A stretch of 64,000 nucleotides of DNA from Variovorax sp. Root411 (lineage in GTDB: Bacteria; Pseudomonadota; Gammaproteobacteria; Burkholderiales; Burkholderiaceae_C), in assembly GCF_001425205.1 (NCBI RefSeq), contig NZ_LMDW01000012.1, forward strand, positions 273,479-337,478, in the 5' to 3' direction. Within the stretch, counting starts at the first letter, position 1, and every line of letters starts with the position of its first letter. Of this stretch, positions 28,182 through 38,433 are shown piece after piece. A model generated the notes under the pieces. That model was not told the origin of the DNA. It saw only the letters and a list, made by a program, of their open reading frames with translations, and ran no database searches. Position numbers and translations under genes: made by a program.

Positions 28182-28972
28182 AAAGAAACGGCCCCATCGC
28201 CCTCGCGTTCAACGCGCTGGTCATCACCTTCATGCTGGCGCCGCTGGTGGTCGTGTGCATCGTGGCGTTCACGCCCGAGAACACGCTGACCATTCCGACT
28301 ACCAGCTTCTCGCTGCGCTGGTTCAAGGCGGTGTTCGCGCACCCCGACTTCATGCAGTCGTTCTGGAACAGCCTGTGGCTCGCACTGAGCTCGGCCACCA
28401 TCGCCACGCTGCTCGCGGTGCCGGCCGGCATGGCGATCACGCGCTACGCGTTTCCGGGACGCGACTTTCTCAACGGGCTTTTCCTGTCGCCGCTGATCGT
28501 GCCGCACCTGGTGCTGGGCGTGGCGCTGCTGCGCTTGTTCGCGCTGGTCGGCGGCACGGGCAGCTTCGGCTGGCTGGTGATGGCGCATGCGCTCATCGTC
28601 ACGCCCTACACGCTGCGGCTGGTGGTGGCGGCGCTGGTGGGCTTCGACCGCAGCGCCGAGCAGGCCGCACTGTCGCTGGGCGCGAGCCAGGCCACGGTGT
28701 TCCGGCGCATCACGCTGCCGATGATCCTGCCGGGCGTCACGGGCAGCTGGATGCTGTCGTTCATCAACAGTTTTGACGAGGTGACGATGTCGATCTTCGT
28801 GACCGCACCGAGCACGGTGACGCTGCCGGTGCGCATGTACATGTACGCGACCGAATCGATCGATCCGCTGATGGCGGCGGTGTCGGCGCTGATGGTGGCC
28901 ATCACGGCCTTCGCGATGGTGCTGCTCGACCGTGTCTACGGACTCGACCGCGTGCTGGTGGGGCGCAGATAG
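28178..28972 (+). CDS. ABC importer permease, PotC-like
   Basis: The 264-residue membrane protein is the second permease, with six helices and the EAA loop EQAALSLGASQATVFRRITLPMILPG. It pairs with the PotB-like protein to form the channel. Starting at ATG 28178, it overlaps the previous gene by four bases. The iron-sulfur dehydrogenase subunit starts immediately after its stop, tying transport to oxidation. Confidence 0.9.
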   Translation: MKRNGPIALAFNALVITFMLAPLVVVCIVAFTPENTLTIPTTSFSLRWFKAVFAHPDFMQSFWNSLWLALSSATIATLLAVPAGMAITRYAFPGRDFLNGLFLSPLIVPHLVLGVALLRLFALVGGTGSFGWLVMAHALIVTPYTLRLVVAALVGFDRSAEQAALSLGASQATVFRRITLPMILPGVTGSWMLSFINSFDEVTMSIFVTAPSTVTLPVRMYMYATESIDPLMAAVSALMVAITAFAMVLLDRVYGLDRVLVGRR

Positions 28973-29278
28973 ATGACCATGACTAGACACGCCCTGCTTC
29001 ACCGCGTGGCCGAGAAAAGCGGGCGCGAAGCCGTGCCCTTCACCCTCGACGGCGCACCCGCCAGCGCGCTGGCCGGCGACACCGTGCTGACCGCCGTGCT
29101 CACGCAATGCGACCAGCTGCGGCGCAACGAATTCAGCGGGCTGCCGCGTGCGGGCTTCTGCATGATGGGCGCCTGCCAGGACTGCTGGATTGCCACGGAC
29201 GAGGGCGAGCGGCTGCGCGCCTGCTCTACCTTCATCGCGCCGGGCATGGCGCTGGTCACCGGGAAGAACGGCGCATGA
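28973..29278 (+). CDS. [2Fe-2S] subunit of a three-component amino/imino acid dehydrogenase (HcnA/LhpF-like)
   Basis: The 101-residue protein is a small ferredoxin-like subunit with the cysteine pattern CMMGACQDC and a later single Cys (RACSTF), typical of the smallest subunit of hydrogen cyanide synthase, opine oxidases and D-hydroxyproline dehydrogenase. It would relay electrons from the FAD subunits. The start ATG directly abuts the permease stop. It overlaps the next gene by four bases. Confidence 0.85.
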   Translation: MTMTRHALLHRVAEKSGREAVPFTLDGAPASALAGDTVLTAVLTQCDQLRRNEFSGLPRAGFCMMGACQDCWIATDEGERLRACSTFIAPGMALVTGKNGA

Positions 29279-30678
29279 CGAAGGCAGCCGCAATCCGCCC
29301 CGTGATCGTCGGCGCCGGCCCGGCCGGTGTGCGCGCCGCGCAGACGCTGGTGGCGCATGGCCTGCGGCCCGTGGTGATCGACGAGGCCTCGCGCGCCGGT
29401 GGGCAGATCTACCGCCGCCCGCCCGCCGGCCTGGCGCAGCGCACCGCGCGGACGCTCTATGGCTTCGAGTCGAAGCGCGCCGATGCCGTGCACGCGGCCT
29501 TCGATGCGCTGCAGGGCCGCATCGAGCATCTGGGCGACAGCCTGGTGTGGAACGCCCAAGACCATCGGCTCGACGTGATGCACAACCCCACGCGCAGCAA
29601 CCGCTGCGTGCCCTACAGCCACCTGATCGTGGCGACGGGTGCGACCGACCGCGTGCTGCCGGTGCCGGGCTGGACGCTGCCCGGCGTCTACACGCTGGGC
29701 GGCGCGCAAGTGGCGCTCAAGTTCCAGGGCTGCGCCATCGGGCAGCGCGTGGTGTTCATGGGCACGGGGCCATTGCTGTACCTGGTGGCTTATCAATATG
29801 CGAAGGCCGGCGTGAAGGTGGCCGCGGTGCTCGACACCGCGCGCCTCGCCGACCAGCTCGCGGCCACACCCGCGATGCTGACGCAGCCCGCGGTGTTCGC
29901 GAAGGGCGTGTACTACGTCGGCTGGCTGCGCGCGCACGGCGTGGCATTGCACAGCGGCGTGCGTCCGTTGCGCGTACTCGGCGACGAACAGCGAAGCCGC
30001 GTGACCGGCGTGGCCTGGCAGGACGGTGCTGAAGAACGCACGCTCGCCTGCGACGCCATCGGCTTCGGCTACGCGCTGCGCTCCGAAACGCAGCTGGCCG
30101 ACCTGCTCGGCTGCCGCTTCGACTACGCGCCGCTGCACCGCGCGCACCTGCCGGTGCGCGATGCGGCGGGGCGATCCAGCGTCGAGGGCGTGTACCTCGC
30201 GGGCGACGGCGCCGGCATCATGGGCGCGGACGCGGCCGAGTGGGCGGGCGAACGGGCGGCGCTGGCGCTGCTGGCGGACAACGGCGTGGCGGTCGATACG
30301 GCACGCGCAGCCGAACTCGAACGCAGGCTGCACAAGCTCGCTGGATTTCGCCAGGGCCTCGAACGCGCCTTCCCGGTGCCGCAGGACTGGGCCGCGCATG
30401 CGCCCGACGACCTCGTGGTCTGCCGCTGCGAGAACATCACGGCCGGCACCTTGCGCCAGACCGTCGCCACGGCCGGTGCCGACGAGTTGAACCGGCTCAA
30501 GGCCTTGTCGCGCGTCGGCATGGGCCGCTGCCAGGGCCGCATGTGCGGCGTGGCCGCGGCCGAGATCCTCGCGCATGCCACGCAGCAGCCGCTGCAGCAG
30601 GTCGGCCGCCTGCGCGGGCAAGCGCCGATCAAGCCGATCCCGATCCGGCTCGTGCCCGCCGAGGGGGCCGACGCATGA
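29275..30678 (+). CDS. FAD/NAD(P)-type subunit with BFD-like [2Fe-2S] domain (HcnB/LhpE-like)
   Basis: The 467-residue flavoprotein begins with a Rossmann motif (VIVGAGPAGVRAAQ), has ATGATDRVLPVPGW and the second FAD segment VYLAGDGAGIMGADAA. It ends with a BFD-like [2Fe-2S] binding domain: VCRCENITAGTLR and GMGRCQGRMCG. This is the middle subunit of heterotrimeric dehydrogenases such as HcnABC, octopine/nopaline oxidases and LhpBEF. It overlaps its neighbours by four bases at both ends, so the three subunits are made stoichiometrically. Confidence 0.87.
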   Translation: MTKAAAIRPVIVGAGPAGVRAAQTLVAHGLRPVVIDEASRAGGQIYRRPPAGLAQRTARTLYGFESKRADAVHAAFDALQGRIEHLGDSLVWNAQDHRLDVMHNPTRSNRCVPYSHLIVATGATDRVLPVPGWTLPGVYTLGGAQVALKFQGCAIGQRVVFMGTGPLLYLVAYQYAKAGVKVAAVLDTARLADQLAATPAMLTQPAVFAKGVYYVGWLRAHGVALHSGVRPLRVLGDEQRSRVTGVAWQDGAEERTLACDAIGFGYALRSETQLADLLGCRFDYAPLHRAHLPVRDAAGRSSVEGVYLAGDGAGIMGADAAEWAGERAALALLADNGVAVDTARAAELERRLHKLAGFRQGLERAFPVPQDWAAHAPDDLVVCRCENITAGTLRQTVATAGADELNRLKALSRVGMGRCQGRMCGVAAAEILAHATQQPLQQVGRLRGQAPIKPIPIRLVPAEGADA

Positions 30679-31829
30679 GCTCGATCAAGAAGTTGAAGGC
30701 CGACGTCGCCATCATCGGTGGCGGCATCGTCGGTTCCTCCGCCGCGCTGGCCTTGCGCCGCATGGGCGCCAGCGTGGTGCTTCTCGAGCGCGACCTCTGC
30801 GGCTCGCGCTCCAGCGGCGTGAACTTCGGCGGCGTGCGCCGGCAGGGCCGCTCCCTGAGCCAGTTGCCGCTGACACAGCGCGCACACCGCATCTGGGGCC
30901 GGCTGCCCGAGCTGCTTGGCACCGACGGCGAGTACGTGCGCTCGGGCCATTTCAAGATCGCGCGCAGCGAAGCCGACATGGCCTCGCTGGAGCGCTACCG
31001 CGCGATGAGCAGCGACTTCGACTTGGGCCTGGAACTGATCTCTGCCACGCGACTGCGCACGCAGTGCCCCTGGCTCGGCACGCGCGCCGTGGGCGGCTCG
31101 CTGTGCCTGGAAGACGGGCAGGCCAACCCGCGCCTCGTCTCGCCGGCTTTCGCGCTGGCGGCACGGCGAGCGGGCGCGCAAGTCTTCGAACGCCACAAGG
31201 TCGACGAGGTCGCGCACGACGGCGCCACGTTCATGGTGCGCAGCGGCAACGCGCTCGAAGTGCGGGCGCCCCTGCTGCTCAACTGCGCGGGCGCCTGGGC
31301 CGGCGCCATCGCTAGCCAGTTCGGCGAAACGCCGCCCATGTTTGCGCGCAGCCCCGTGATGGCGGTGACAGAGCCGGTGCCGCATTTCATGCAATGGAGT
31401 CTTGGCGTGGAAGGCGGCGGCATCTACTGCCGGCAGGTGGCGCGCGGCAACCTCGTGCTCGGCGGCGGCACGGGCATCACGCTCGACGCCGAACGCGCGC
31501 GCGCCGATCGCGACGCCATCGCCGTGCTCGCGCGGCAGGCCGTCGAGCTTCTGCCCGCGCTGCGCCACGCGCACATCATCCGCACCTGGGGCGGCACCGA
31601 GGGCTACCTGCCCGACCGCGAACCGGTGCTCGGCCCAAGCCGCACCACGCCCGGCCTGTTCCACGGCTTCGGCTTCGCGGGTGCGGGGTTCCAGATCGGC
31701 CCGGCCGCCGGCGAAGTGTTGGCCGAGCTGGCGCGCGACGGCCGCAGCGACACGCCCATCGACGCCTTCGCCATCGAGCGCTTCGACGAAGCACCCGTTT
31801 CCCCATCCCTTGCCGCTTCCCCCACCTGA
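30675..31829 (+). CDS. Catalytic FAD subunit, D-amino-acid-oxidase fold (HcnC/LhpB-like)
   Basis: The 384-residue protein has the DAO-fold FAD motif DVAIIGGGIVGSSAALAL, an RSSGVNFGGVRRQGRS loop, and near the end HGFGFAGAGFQIGP. It would oxidise the C-N bond of an amino or imino acid and pass electrons to the [2Fe-2S] subunits. Family members act on glycine (HcnC), opines, D-hydroxyproline or other secondary amines. With an ALDH7-type semialdehyde dehydrogenase in the same divergon, a six-membered ring such as pipecolate is plausible, giving piperidine-6-carboxylate. The exact substrate is inference. Confidence 0.83.
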   Translation: MSSIKKLKADVAIIGGGIVGSSAALALRRMGASVVLLERDLCGSRSSGVNFGGVRRQGRSLSQLPLTQRAHRIWGRLPELLGTDGEYVRSGHFKIARSEADMASLERYRAMSSDFDLGLELISATRLRTQCPWLGTRAVGGSLCLEDGQANPRLVSPAFALAARRAGAQVFERHKVDEVAHDGATFMVRSGNALEVRAPLLLNCAGAWAGAIASQFGETPPMFARSPVMAVTEPVPHFMQWSLGVEGGGIYCRQVARGNLVLGGGTGITLDAERARADRDAIAVLARQAVELLPALRHAHIIRTWGGTEGYLPDREPVLGPSRTTPGLFHGFGFAGAGFQIGPAAGEVLAELARDGRSDTPIDAFAIERFDEAPVSPSLAASPT

Positions 31830-31849
31830 ACTGATTGGAGAGCATCATC

Positions 31850-32893
31850 ATGTCCCGCACCGCCAAGTCCACCCTCCTCCTTGCCGCGCTGCTCGCAGCC
31901 GCAGGCATCGCCAGCGCGCAGACCAAGACCATCTACATCGGCATGAACGGCGGCACCATGGAGAAGGCGTACACGCAGTACGTGTTCCCCGCCTTCGAGA
32001 AGGCCTACGGCGCGAAGGTGGTGGTGGTGCCCGGCACCTCCTCCGACATCCTCGCGAAGGCCCAGGCCAACAAGGACAAGCCGCAGATGCACGTGATGTT
32101 CCTCGACGACGGCATCATGGTGCGAGCCATCGGCATGGGTTTGTGCCAGAAGCAGAAGCCCAACCCGTCGCTCAACGAGATCTATCCTGCCGCGCGCTTC
32201 AAGGACGACATGGCCAGCGGTGTGAGCCTGGGCATGACGGGTCTCGCCTACAACGCCAAGATGTTCAAGGAAAAGGGCTGGGCGCCGCCCACCTCGTGGA
32301 TGGACCTGGCCGACCCCAAGTACAAGGGCAAGGTGGTGTTCCAGTCGATGTCGTCCTCGTCGTTCGGGCTGCACGGCTTCCTGATGTTCAACCGCATCCA
32401 GGGCGGCAACGACAAGAACGTGGAGCCGGGCTTCAAGGCCTGGCCCACCACGATCGGGCCGAACGTGCTGGAGTACATCCCGAGTTCGGCCAAGCTCTCG
32501 GAGATGGTGCAGACCGGTGAGGCGGCAATCTTCCCGCTGACCCCCACGGCCGTGGCCGCATTGAAGACCAAGGGCATTCCGGTCGAGTACGCACCGCCCA
32601 AGGAAGGCGCGGTGGTGCTCATGGTGGGCCAGTGCGTGATCGCCAACAACAGCGAGCCCGAGCTGTCGCAGAAGCTCGCCGAGTTCCTGCTGAGCCCCGT
32701 GGCTCAGGCCAACGTGCTGCAGTACGGCGCGCAGATCCCGACCAACCCCAAGGCCCCGGCCGTGGGCGAAGGCGCGGCGCAGGTGGCGGACATCAACAAG
32801 TGGATGAAGACCGCCGTCACCATCGACTGGGAAAGCATCAACGCGAACCGGCCGGCGTGGAACGCGCGCTGGAACAAGACGATCGAGCGTTGA
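31850..32893 (+). CDS. Periplasmic binding protein of the PotABC-type importer
   Basis: The 347-residue product has a signal peptide (about 24 residues, ending ASA) and a PotD/AfuA-like family 1 solute-binding fold: YVFPAFEKAYGAKVVVVPGTSSDILAKAQ, VSLGMTGLAYN and AFPL-type loops. It is the substrate-capturing part of the importer encoded by the first three genes of the operon. GGAG at 31837-31840 precedes ATG 31850. It is the last gene before a strong hairpin and a convergent hydrolase gene. Confidence 0.9.
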   Translation: MSRTAKSTLLLAALLAAAGIASAQTKTIYIGMNGGTMEKAYTQYVFPAFEKAYGAKVVVVPGTSSDILAKAQANKDKPQMHVMFLDDGIMVRAIGMGLCQKQKPNPSLNEIYPAARFKDDMASGVSLGMTGLAYNAKMFKEKGWAPPTSWMDLADPKYKGKVVFQSMSSSSFGLHGFLMFNRIQGGNDKNVEPGFKAWPTTIGPNVLEYIPSSAKLSEMVQTGEAAIFPLTPTAVAALKTKGIPVEYAPPKEGAVVLMVGQCVIANNSEPELSQKLAEFLLSPVAQANVLQYGAQIPTNPKAPAVGEGAAQVADINKWMKTAVTIDWESINANRPAWNARWNKTIER

Positions 32894-32900
32894 TGCGACA

Positions 32901-32926
32901 CGCCGCGGTGTTCGCACACCGCGGCG
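32901..32926. terminator. Perfect 11-bp hairpin between convergent genes
   Basis: CGCCGCGGTGT at 32901-32911 pairs completely with ACACCGCGGCG at 32916-32926 across a TCGC loop. It lies exactly between the stops of the binding-protein gene and the opposing hydrolase gene. There is no T-run on either strand, so it would be a bidirectional pause or RNA-protecting structure more than a classical terminator. Confidence 0.55.
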
Positions 32927-32935
32927 CGCACGGCC

Positions 32936-33913
32936 TCAGCTCTTCACGAACGCCAGCAGGTCGGGGTTGATCACGTCCGCATGCGTGGACAGCATGCCGT
33001 GGGGGTAGCCCTCGTAGCTCTTCAGCGTGCCGCGCTTGAGCAGCTTGGCCGCCAGCGGGCCCGAATTCGCATAGGGCACGACCTGGTCGTCGGTGCCGTG
33101 CATCACGAGCACCGGCACGTCGATCTTCTTCAGGTCTTCGGTGAAGTCGGTCTCGGAGAAGGCCTTGATGCACTCGTAGTGCGCATTGGCCGCGCCCATC
33201 ATGCCCTGCAGCCACCAGCGGTCGATGAGGCCCTGCGAAACCTTCGCGCCCGGCCGGTTGAAACCGTAGAACGGGCCGGTGGGCAGGTCGATGAAAAACT
33301 GCGTGCGGTTGGCCACGAGCGCGGCCCTGATGCCATCGAACACCTCCATCGGCAGGCCGCCGGGGTTGGCCGCTGTCTTGAGCATGATGGGCGGCACGGC
33401 ACTCACCAGCACGGCCTTGGCCACGCGGCCCGGTTTGGCGCGCGCCACGTAGCGCGCCACCTCGCCGCCGCCCGTCGAATGGCCGATGTGCACGGCGTCC
33501 TTCAGGTCCAGCGCGTCGGTCAGTGCCGCCACGTCCGATGCGTAGGTGTCCATCTCGTGCCCGCCCGCGGTCTGCGAGGAGCGGCCGTGGCCGCGGCGGT
33601 CGTGCGCGATCACGCGGTAGCCCTTGCCGATGAAGAACAGCATCTGCGTGTCCCAGTCATCGGCGCTCAGGGGCCAGCCGTGATGAAAGACGATGGGCTG
33701 CGCGTTGCGCGGTCCCCAGTCCTTGTAGAAGATGTTCGTGCCGTCCTTCGTGGTGACAAAGCTCATGGGGGATCCTTTCGTGTGGTCAGCGTGCTTTTGC
33801 GCGGCAGCCGCGCTCGAAGTACCGAGGGCGGACACGGTCGCGATGCCGGCCGCGCCGGCCAGAATACGCCGCCGCGAGGCACCTGTCGCGGGGGTCGTCT
33901 TGATGTCGGACAT
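32936..33913 (-). CDS. Tat-exported alpha/beta hydrolase of the non-heme haloperoxidase type
   Basis: The 325-residue protein has an N-terminal twin-arginine signal ([18 protein letters not shown], ending near AAA at residue 38). An alpha/beta hydrolase domain follows, beginning [18 protein letters not shown]. The catalytic triad is visible: nucleophile Ser in GHSTGGG, Asp in GTDDQVVP and His in YPHGM. The family is called non-heme chloroperoxidase, but most members are esterases with perhydrolase side activity. The internal methionine at 33766 marks where cytoplasmic relatives normally start, so the export signal looks like an addition. The true substrate is unknown. Confidence 0.88.
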   Translation of the reverse strand: MSDIKTTPATGASRRRILAGAAGIATVSALGTSSAAAAQKHADHTKGSPMSFVTTKDGTNIFYKDWGPRNAQPIVFHHGWPLSADDWDTQMLFFIGKGYRVIAHDRRGHGRSSQTAGGHEMDTYASDVAALTDALDLKDAVHIGHSTGGGEVARYVARAKPGRVAKAVLVSAVPPIMLKTAANPGGLPMEVFDGIRAALVANRTQFFIDLPTGPFYGFNRPGAKVSQGLIDRWWLQGMMGAANAHYECIKAFSETDFTEDLKKIDVPVLVMHGTDDQVVPYANSGPLAAKLLKRGTLKSYEGYPHGMLSTHADVINPDLLAFVKS

Positions 33914-34046
33914 GCTTCTTTCCAGGGCTGGGTTGTTGGCAGCGAAAGCGGAATTGCTTCGCCGGACAACGCACTGTCGGCTAAATGGCGCGGCAAATCT
34001 TGAACAAAATGCCTGCGCCTTTCACGTTGTCACCCTGCGCGCGACC

Positions 34047-35675
34047 TCAGCGGTTGTCTTCGAGGATCCAGCCCGCCGCCTTCTCGGCCATCATCAATGT
34101 CGGGCTGTTGGTGTTGCCGCTGGTGATGGTCGGCATCGCGCCGGCATCGACCACGCGCAGGCCCTGCACGCCGCGCACGCGCAGCCGCGAATCGAGCACG
34201 GCCATCGGATCGCCCTTGGCGCCCATCTTCGTGGTGCCGACCGGATGGAAGATGGTGGTGGCGATGTCGCCAGCCAGCCGCGCGAGATCTTCGTCGCTCT
34301 GGTACTGCACGCCGGGCTTCCATTCCTGCGGGTTGTACCTGGCCAGTGCGGGCTGCTCGGCGATGCGGCGCGTCACGCGCAGCGAGTCGGCCGCCACCTT
34401 GCGGTCTTCGTCGGTGCTCAGGTAGTTGGGCGCGATGGCCGGCGCATCTTCGAAGCGGTTGCTCTTGATGCGCACCGAGCCCCGGCTCGTGGGGTTGAGA
34501 TTGCACACGCTCGCGGTGAAGGCCGGAAAGCTGTGCAGCGGATCGCCGAAGGCGTCGAGCGACAGCGGCTGCACGTGGTACTGCAGGTTGGGCCATTCGT
34601 GCTCGGGCGAGCTGCGCGTGAAGGCGCCCAGCTGCGACGGCGCCATGCTCATCGGGCCGCTGCGCTTGAGCAGATACTCAAGACCGATCTTCGCCTTGCC
34701 GACCATCGACGAGGCCATCACGTTGAGCGTGGGCGCGCCATCGATCTTGTAGACCGCGCGGATCTGCAGGTGGTCCTGCAGGTTGGCCCCGACGCCGGGG
34801 GCGTCGAGCACCACGTCGATGCCATGCTGGCGCAGCAGCTCGGCCGGGCCGACGCCCGAGAGCTGCAGGATCTGCGGCGAGCCGATGGAACCTGCGCTCA
34901 ACACGACCTCGCGCGACGCGGTCGCGGTGGTCATCTCGCTGCCATTCCACACTTCCGCACCCGTGCAGCGGTGCGTGCCGTCGGGCAGCGTCTCGAACAG
35001 CAGGCGCGACACCTGCGCACCGGTCCACAGTTCGAAGTTGGGCCGGCCGTAGCAGGTCGGGCGCAGGAAGGCCTTGGCGGTGTTCCAGCGCCAGCCGTTC
35101 TTCTGGTTGACCTGGAAGTAGCCCACACCCTCGTTGTTGCCGCGGTTGAAGTCGGTGGTGTGCGGCACGCCCGCCTGGGCGGCGGCTTCGGCAAAGGCGT
35201 CGAGGATGTCCCAGCGCAGGCGCTGCTTCTCGATGCGCCATTCGCCGCCGGCGCCATGCATCTCGTCGGCGCCGAGGTAGAAGTCCTCGTGCTTCTTGAA
35301 GGCCGGCAGCACGTTCTGCCAGCGCCAGCCGTCGTCGCCGGTGAGGTCGGCCCAATGCTCGTAGTCGCGCGACTGGCCGCGCATGTAGATCATGCCGTTG
35401 ATGCTGGAGCAGCCGCCCAGCGACTTGCCGCGCGGATAGCGCAGCACGCGGCCGTTGAGGCCGGCGTCGGGCTCGGTGCTGTAGAGCCAGTCGGTGCGCG
35501 GGTTGCCGATGCAGTACAGGTAGCCGACCGGAATGTGGATCCAGTGGTAGTCGTCCTTGCGGCCCGCCTCGATGAGCAGCACGCGCTTGCTCTTGTCGGC
35601 ACTGAGCCGGTTCGCCATGAGCGAGCCTGCGGTGCCCGCGCCGATGATGATGTAGTCGAATTGGGTGTCGCTCAT
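34047..35675 (-). CDS. GMC family FAD oxidoreductase (choline/alcohol dehydrogenase-like)
   Basis: The 542-residue flavoprotein shows the GMC features: N-terminal FAD motif DYIIIGAGTAGSLMANRLS, the GMC signature RGKSLGGCSSINGMIYMRG, the second signature SAGSIGSPQILQLSGVG, and the active-site His in IFHPVGTTKMG with Asn/His partner SGNTNSP. Relatives oxidise choline, aliphatic or aromatic alcohols and pass electrons to the respiratory chain. It sits 66 bases downstream of mmsA on the same strand; together they could oxidise an alcohol to an aldehyde and then to an acyl-CoA. The substrate is not determined. Confidence 0.87.
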   Translation of the reverse strand: MSDTQFDYIIIGAGTAGSLMANRLSADKSKRVLLIEAGRKDDYHWIHIPVGYLYCIGNPRTDWLYSTEPDAGLNGRVLRYPRGKSLGGCSSINGMIYMRGQSRDYEHWADLTGDDGWRWQNVLPAFKKHEDFYLGADEMHGAGGEWRIEKQRLRWDILDAFAEAAAQAGVPHTTDFNRGNNEGVGYFQVNQKNGWRWNTAKAFLRPTCYGRPNFELWTGAQVSRLLFETLPDGTHRCTGAEVWNGSEMTTATASREVVLSAGSIGSPQILQLSGVGPAELLRQHGIDVVLDAPGVGANLQDHLQIRAVYKIDGAPTLNVMASSMVGKAKIGLEYLLKRSGPMSMAPSQLGAFTRSSPEHEWPNLQYHVQPLSLDAFGDPLHSFPAFTASVCNLNPTSRGSVRIKSNRFEDAPAIAPNYLSTDEDRKVAADSLRVTRRIAEQPALARYNPQEWKPGVQYQSDEDLARLAGDIATTIFHPVGTTKMGAKGDPMAVLDSRLRVRGVQGLRVVDAGAMPTITSGNTNSPTLMMAEKAAGWILEDNR

Positions 35676-35741
35676 GGCGCTTTGCCTGTCTCTCTATTTT
35701 TGTTCGACGAAATTGCGGCGCCCCTCGCGCCGCATCGCATG

Positions 35742-37250
<1,509 letters not shown>

Positions 37251-37331
37251 GGAGAGGGCTCTCGCTGACGGAAGGATGCGGCCAGTTTAGGCAGCCCCCC
37301 GCTGCGCGCCTAGCCATGAAGCTTGAACTTA

Positions 37332-37351
37332 TTGTTCATCCTGCTGAACAA
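37332..37351. promoter_or_regulatory. Palindromic operator in front of the LysR gene
   Basis: TTGTTCA at 37332-37338 and TGAACAA at 37345-37351 form a perfect 7-bp inverted repeat around a six-base spacer. It lies in the 108-base gap between divergent mmsA and the LysR gene, immediately before the regulator's start at 37359. Location and dyad symmetry fit an autoregulatory LysR-type site. Confidence 0.6.
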
Positions 37352-37358
37352 TGGATGC

Positions 37359-38288
37359 ATGAAACCCCAAAATATCGAAGCACTCTGGACGCACCTGCAC
37401 TGGCTCACGGTGCTGGCGCAGCAGGGCAGCTTCACGGCTGCCGCCCTGCGCCTGGGCGTGAGCAAGGCGGCCATGAGCCAGCGCATCGCAGAGTTGGAGC
37501 GCGCGGCCGGTGCGCCATTGGTGCAGCGCACCACGCGCAGCGTACGACTCACCGAGGCCGGCCAGCGGCTGGTGGAAGACATGCGCGGCCCCTTCGAGCA
37601 GATCGCCCACAGCTTCGCGGGCGTGCGCGACCTCGCGGGCGTGCCGCGCGGGCTGGTGCGGGTGACGGCGCCGGTGGCTTTCGCGCGCCAGCAGCTGGTG
37701 CCGCGGCTGGCCGACTTCCTGCGCGCGCAGCCGGAGGTGCGCCTGGAGCTCGACCTGTCGGACCGGCTCAGCTCGCTCGCGATGGAAGGCTTCGACCTGG
37801 CCATCCGCCACACGGCTGCGCCGCCGGACACGCACGTGGCCTGGACGCTGTGCGAAACCCGCTCGGTGTTGGTGGCCAGCCGCGCCTACCTGCGCCGCCG
37901 CGGCACGCCGCGCGAGCCGCAGGCGCTGGCCGGCCACGACTGCCTGCACTACCCACGCGCGCAGGACACGCCGACCTGGCACTTCGAGGCGAAGGCCTCG
38001 GCGCCGCGCATCACGGTGCCGGTGTCGGGGCCGCTGGTCGCGAACAACAGCGAGGCGCTGCGCGACGCGGCGTTGAGCGGGCTGGGCATTGCGCTGGTGC
38101 CCGATTTCAGCGCCCAGGCGGCGCTGCAGTCGGGCAAGCTGCAGCAGGTGCTGCCGCAGTGGCGCTCGGTCGGCGCGTTCGGCGAGCGGCTGTATGCCAT
38201 CCGGCCCTACGCCACGCACGTGCCGCAGGCAGTGACGGCCTTTGTCGGCTGGCTGCGCTCGACGCTGGCGGCAGGCTTCGCTGCGTGA
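37359..38288 (+). CDS. LysR family transcriptional regulator
   Basis: The 309-residue protein has an N-terminal helix-turn-helix (LTVLAQQGSFTAAALRLGVSKAAMSQRIAELERAAG in pieces, residues 12-47) and a LysR substrate-binding domain with the ends LVRVTAPVAF and ALSGLGIALVPDF. It belongs to the group that resembles DsdC/AmpR-like small-effector regulators and includes many activators of neighbouring catabolic genes. The ATG at 37359 gives the family-typical start; an in-phase ATG at 37323 would overlap the operator. Its likely target is the divergent mmsA-GMC oxidoreductase unit. Confidence 0.9.
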   Translation: MKPQNIEALWTHLHWLTVLAQQGSFTAAALRLGVSKAAMSQRIAELERAAGAPLVQRTTRSVRLTEAGQRLVEDMRGPFEQIAHSFAGVRDLAGVPRGLVRVTAPVAFARQQLVPRLADFLRAQPEVRLELDLSDRLSSLAMEGFDLAIRHTAAPPDTHVAWTLCETRSVLVASRAYLRRRGTPREPQALAGHDCLHYPRAQDTPTWHFEAKASAPRITVPVSGPLVANNSEALRDAALSGLGIALVPDFSAQAALQSGKLQQVLPQWRSVGAFGERLYAIRPYATHVPQAVTAFVGWLRSTLAAGFAA

Positions 38289-38433
38289 ATCCGGTGCAGC
38301 TCCAAAAGAATCCGGAAAAACGGCGTCGCGCCCTACGCAAACGAGGGTTCAGCGATACATGACGCGCGGATGCACCCGGTTACGATGCCCGCTTCCGGCC
38401 CCACTCTTTTGTTAACTTTCTGACTCGCCGCCT

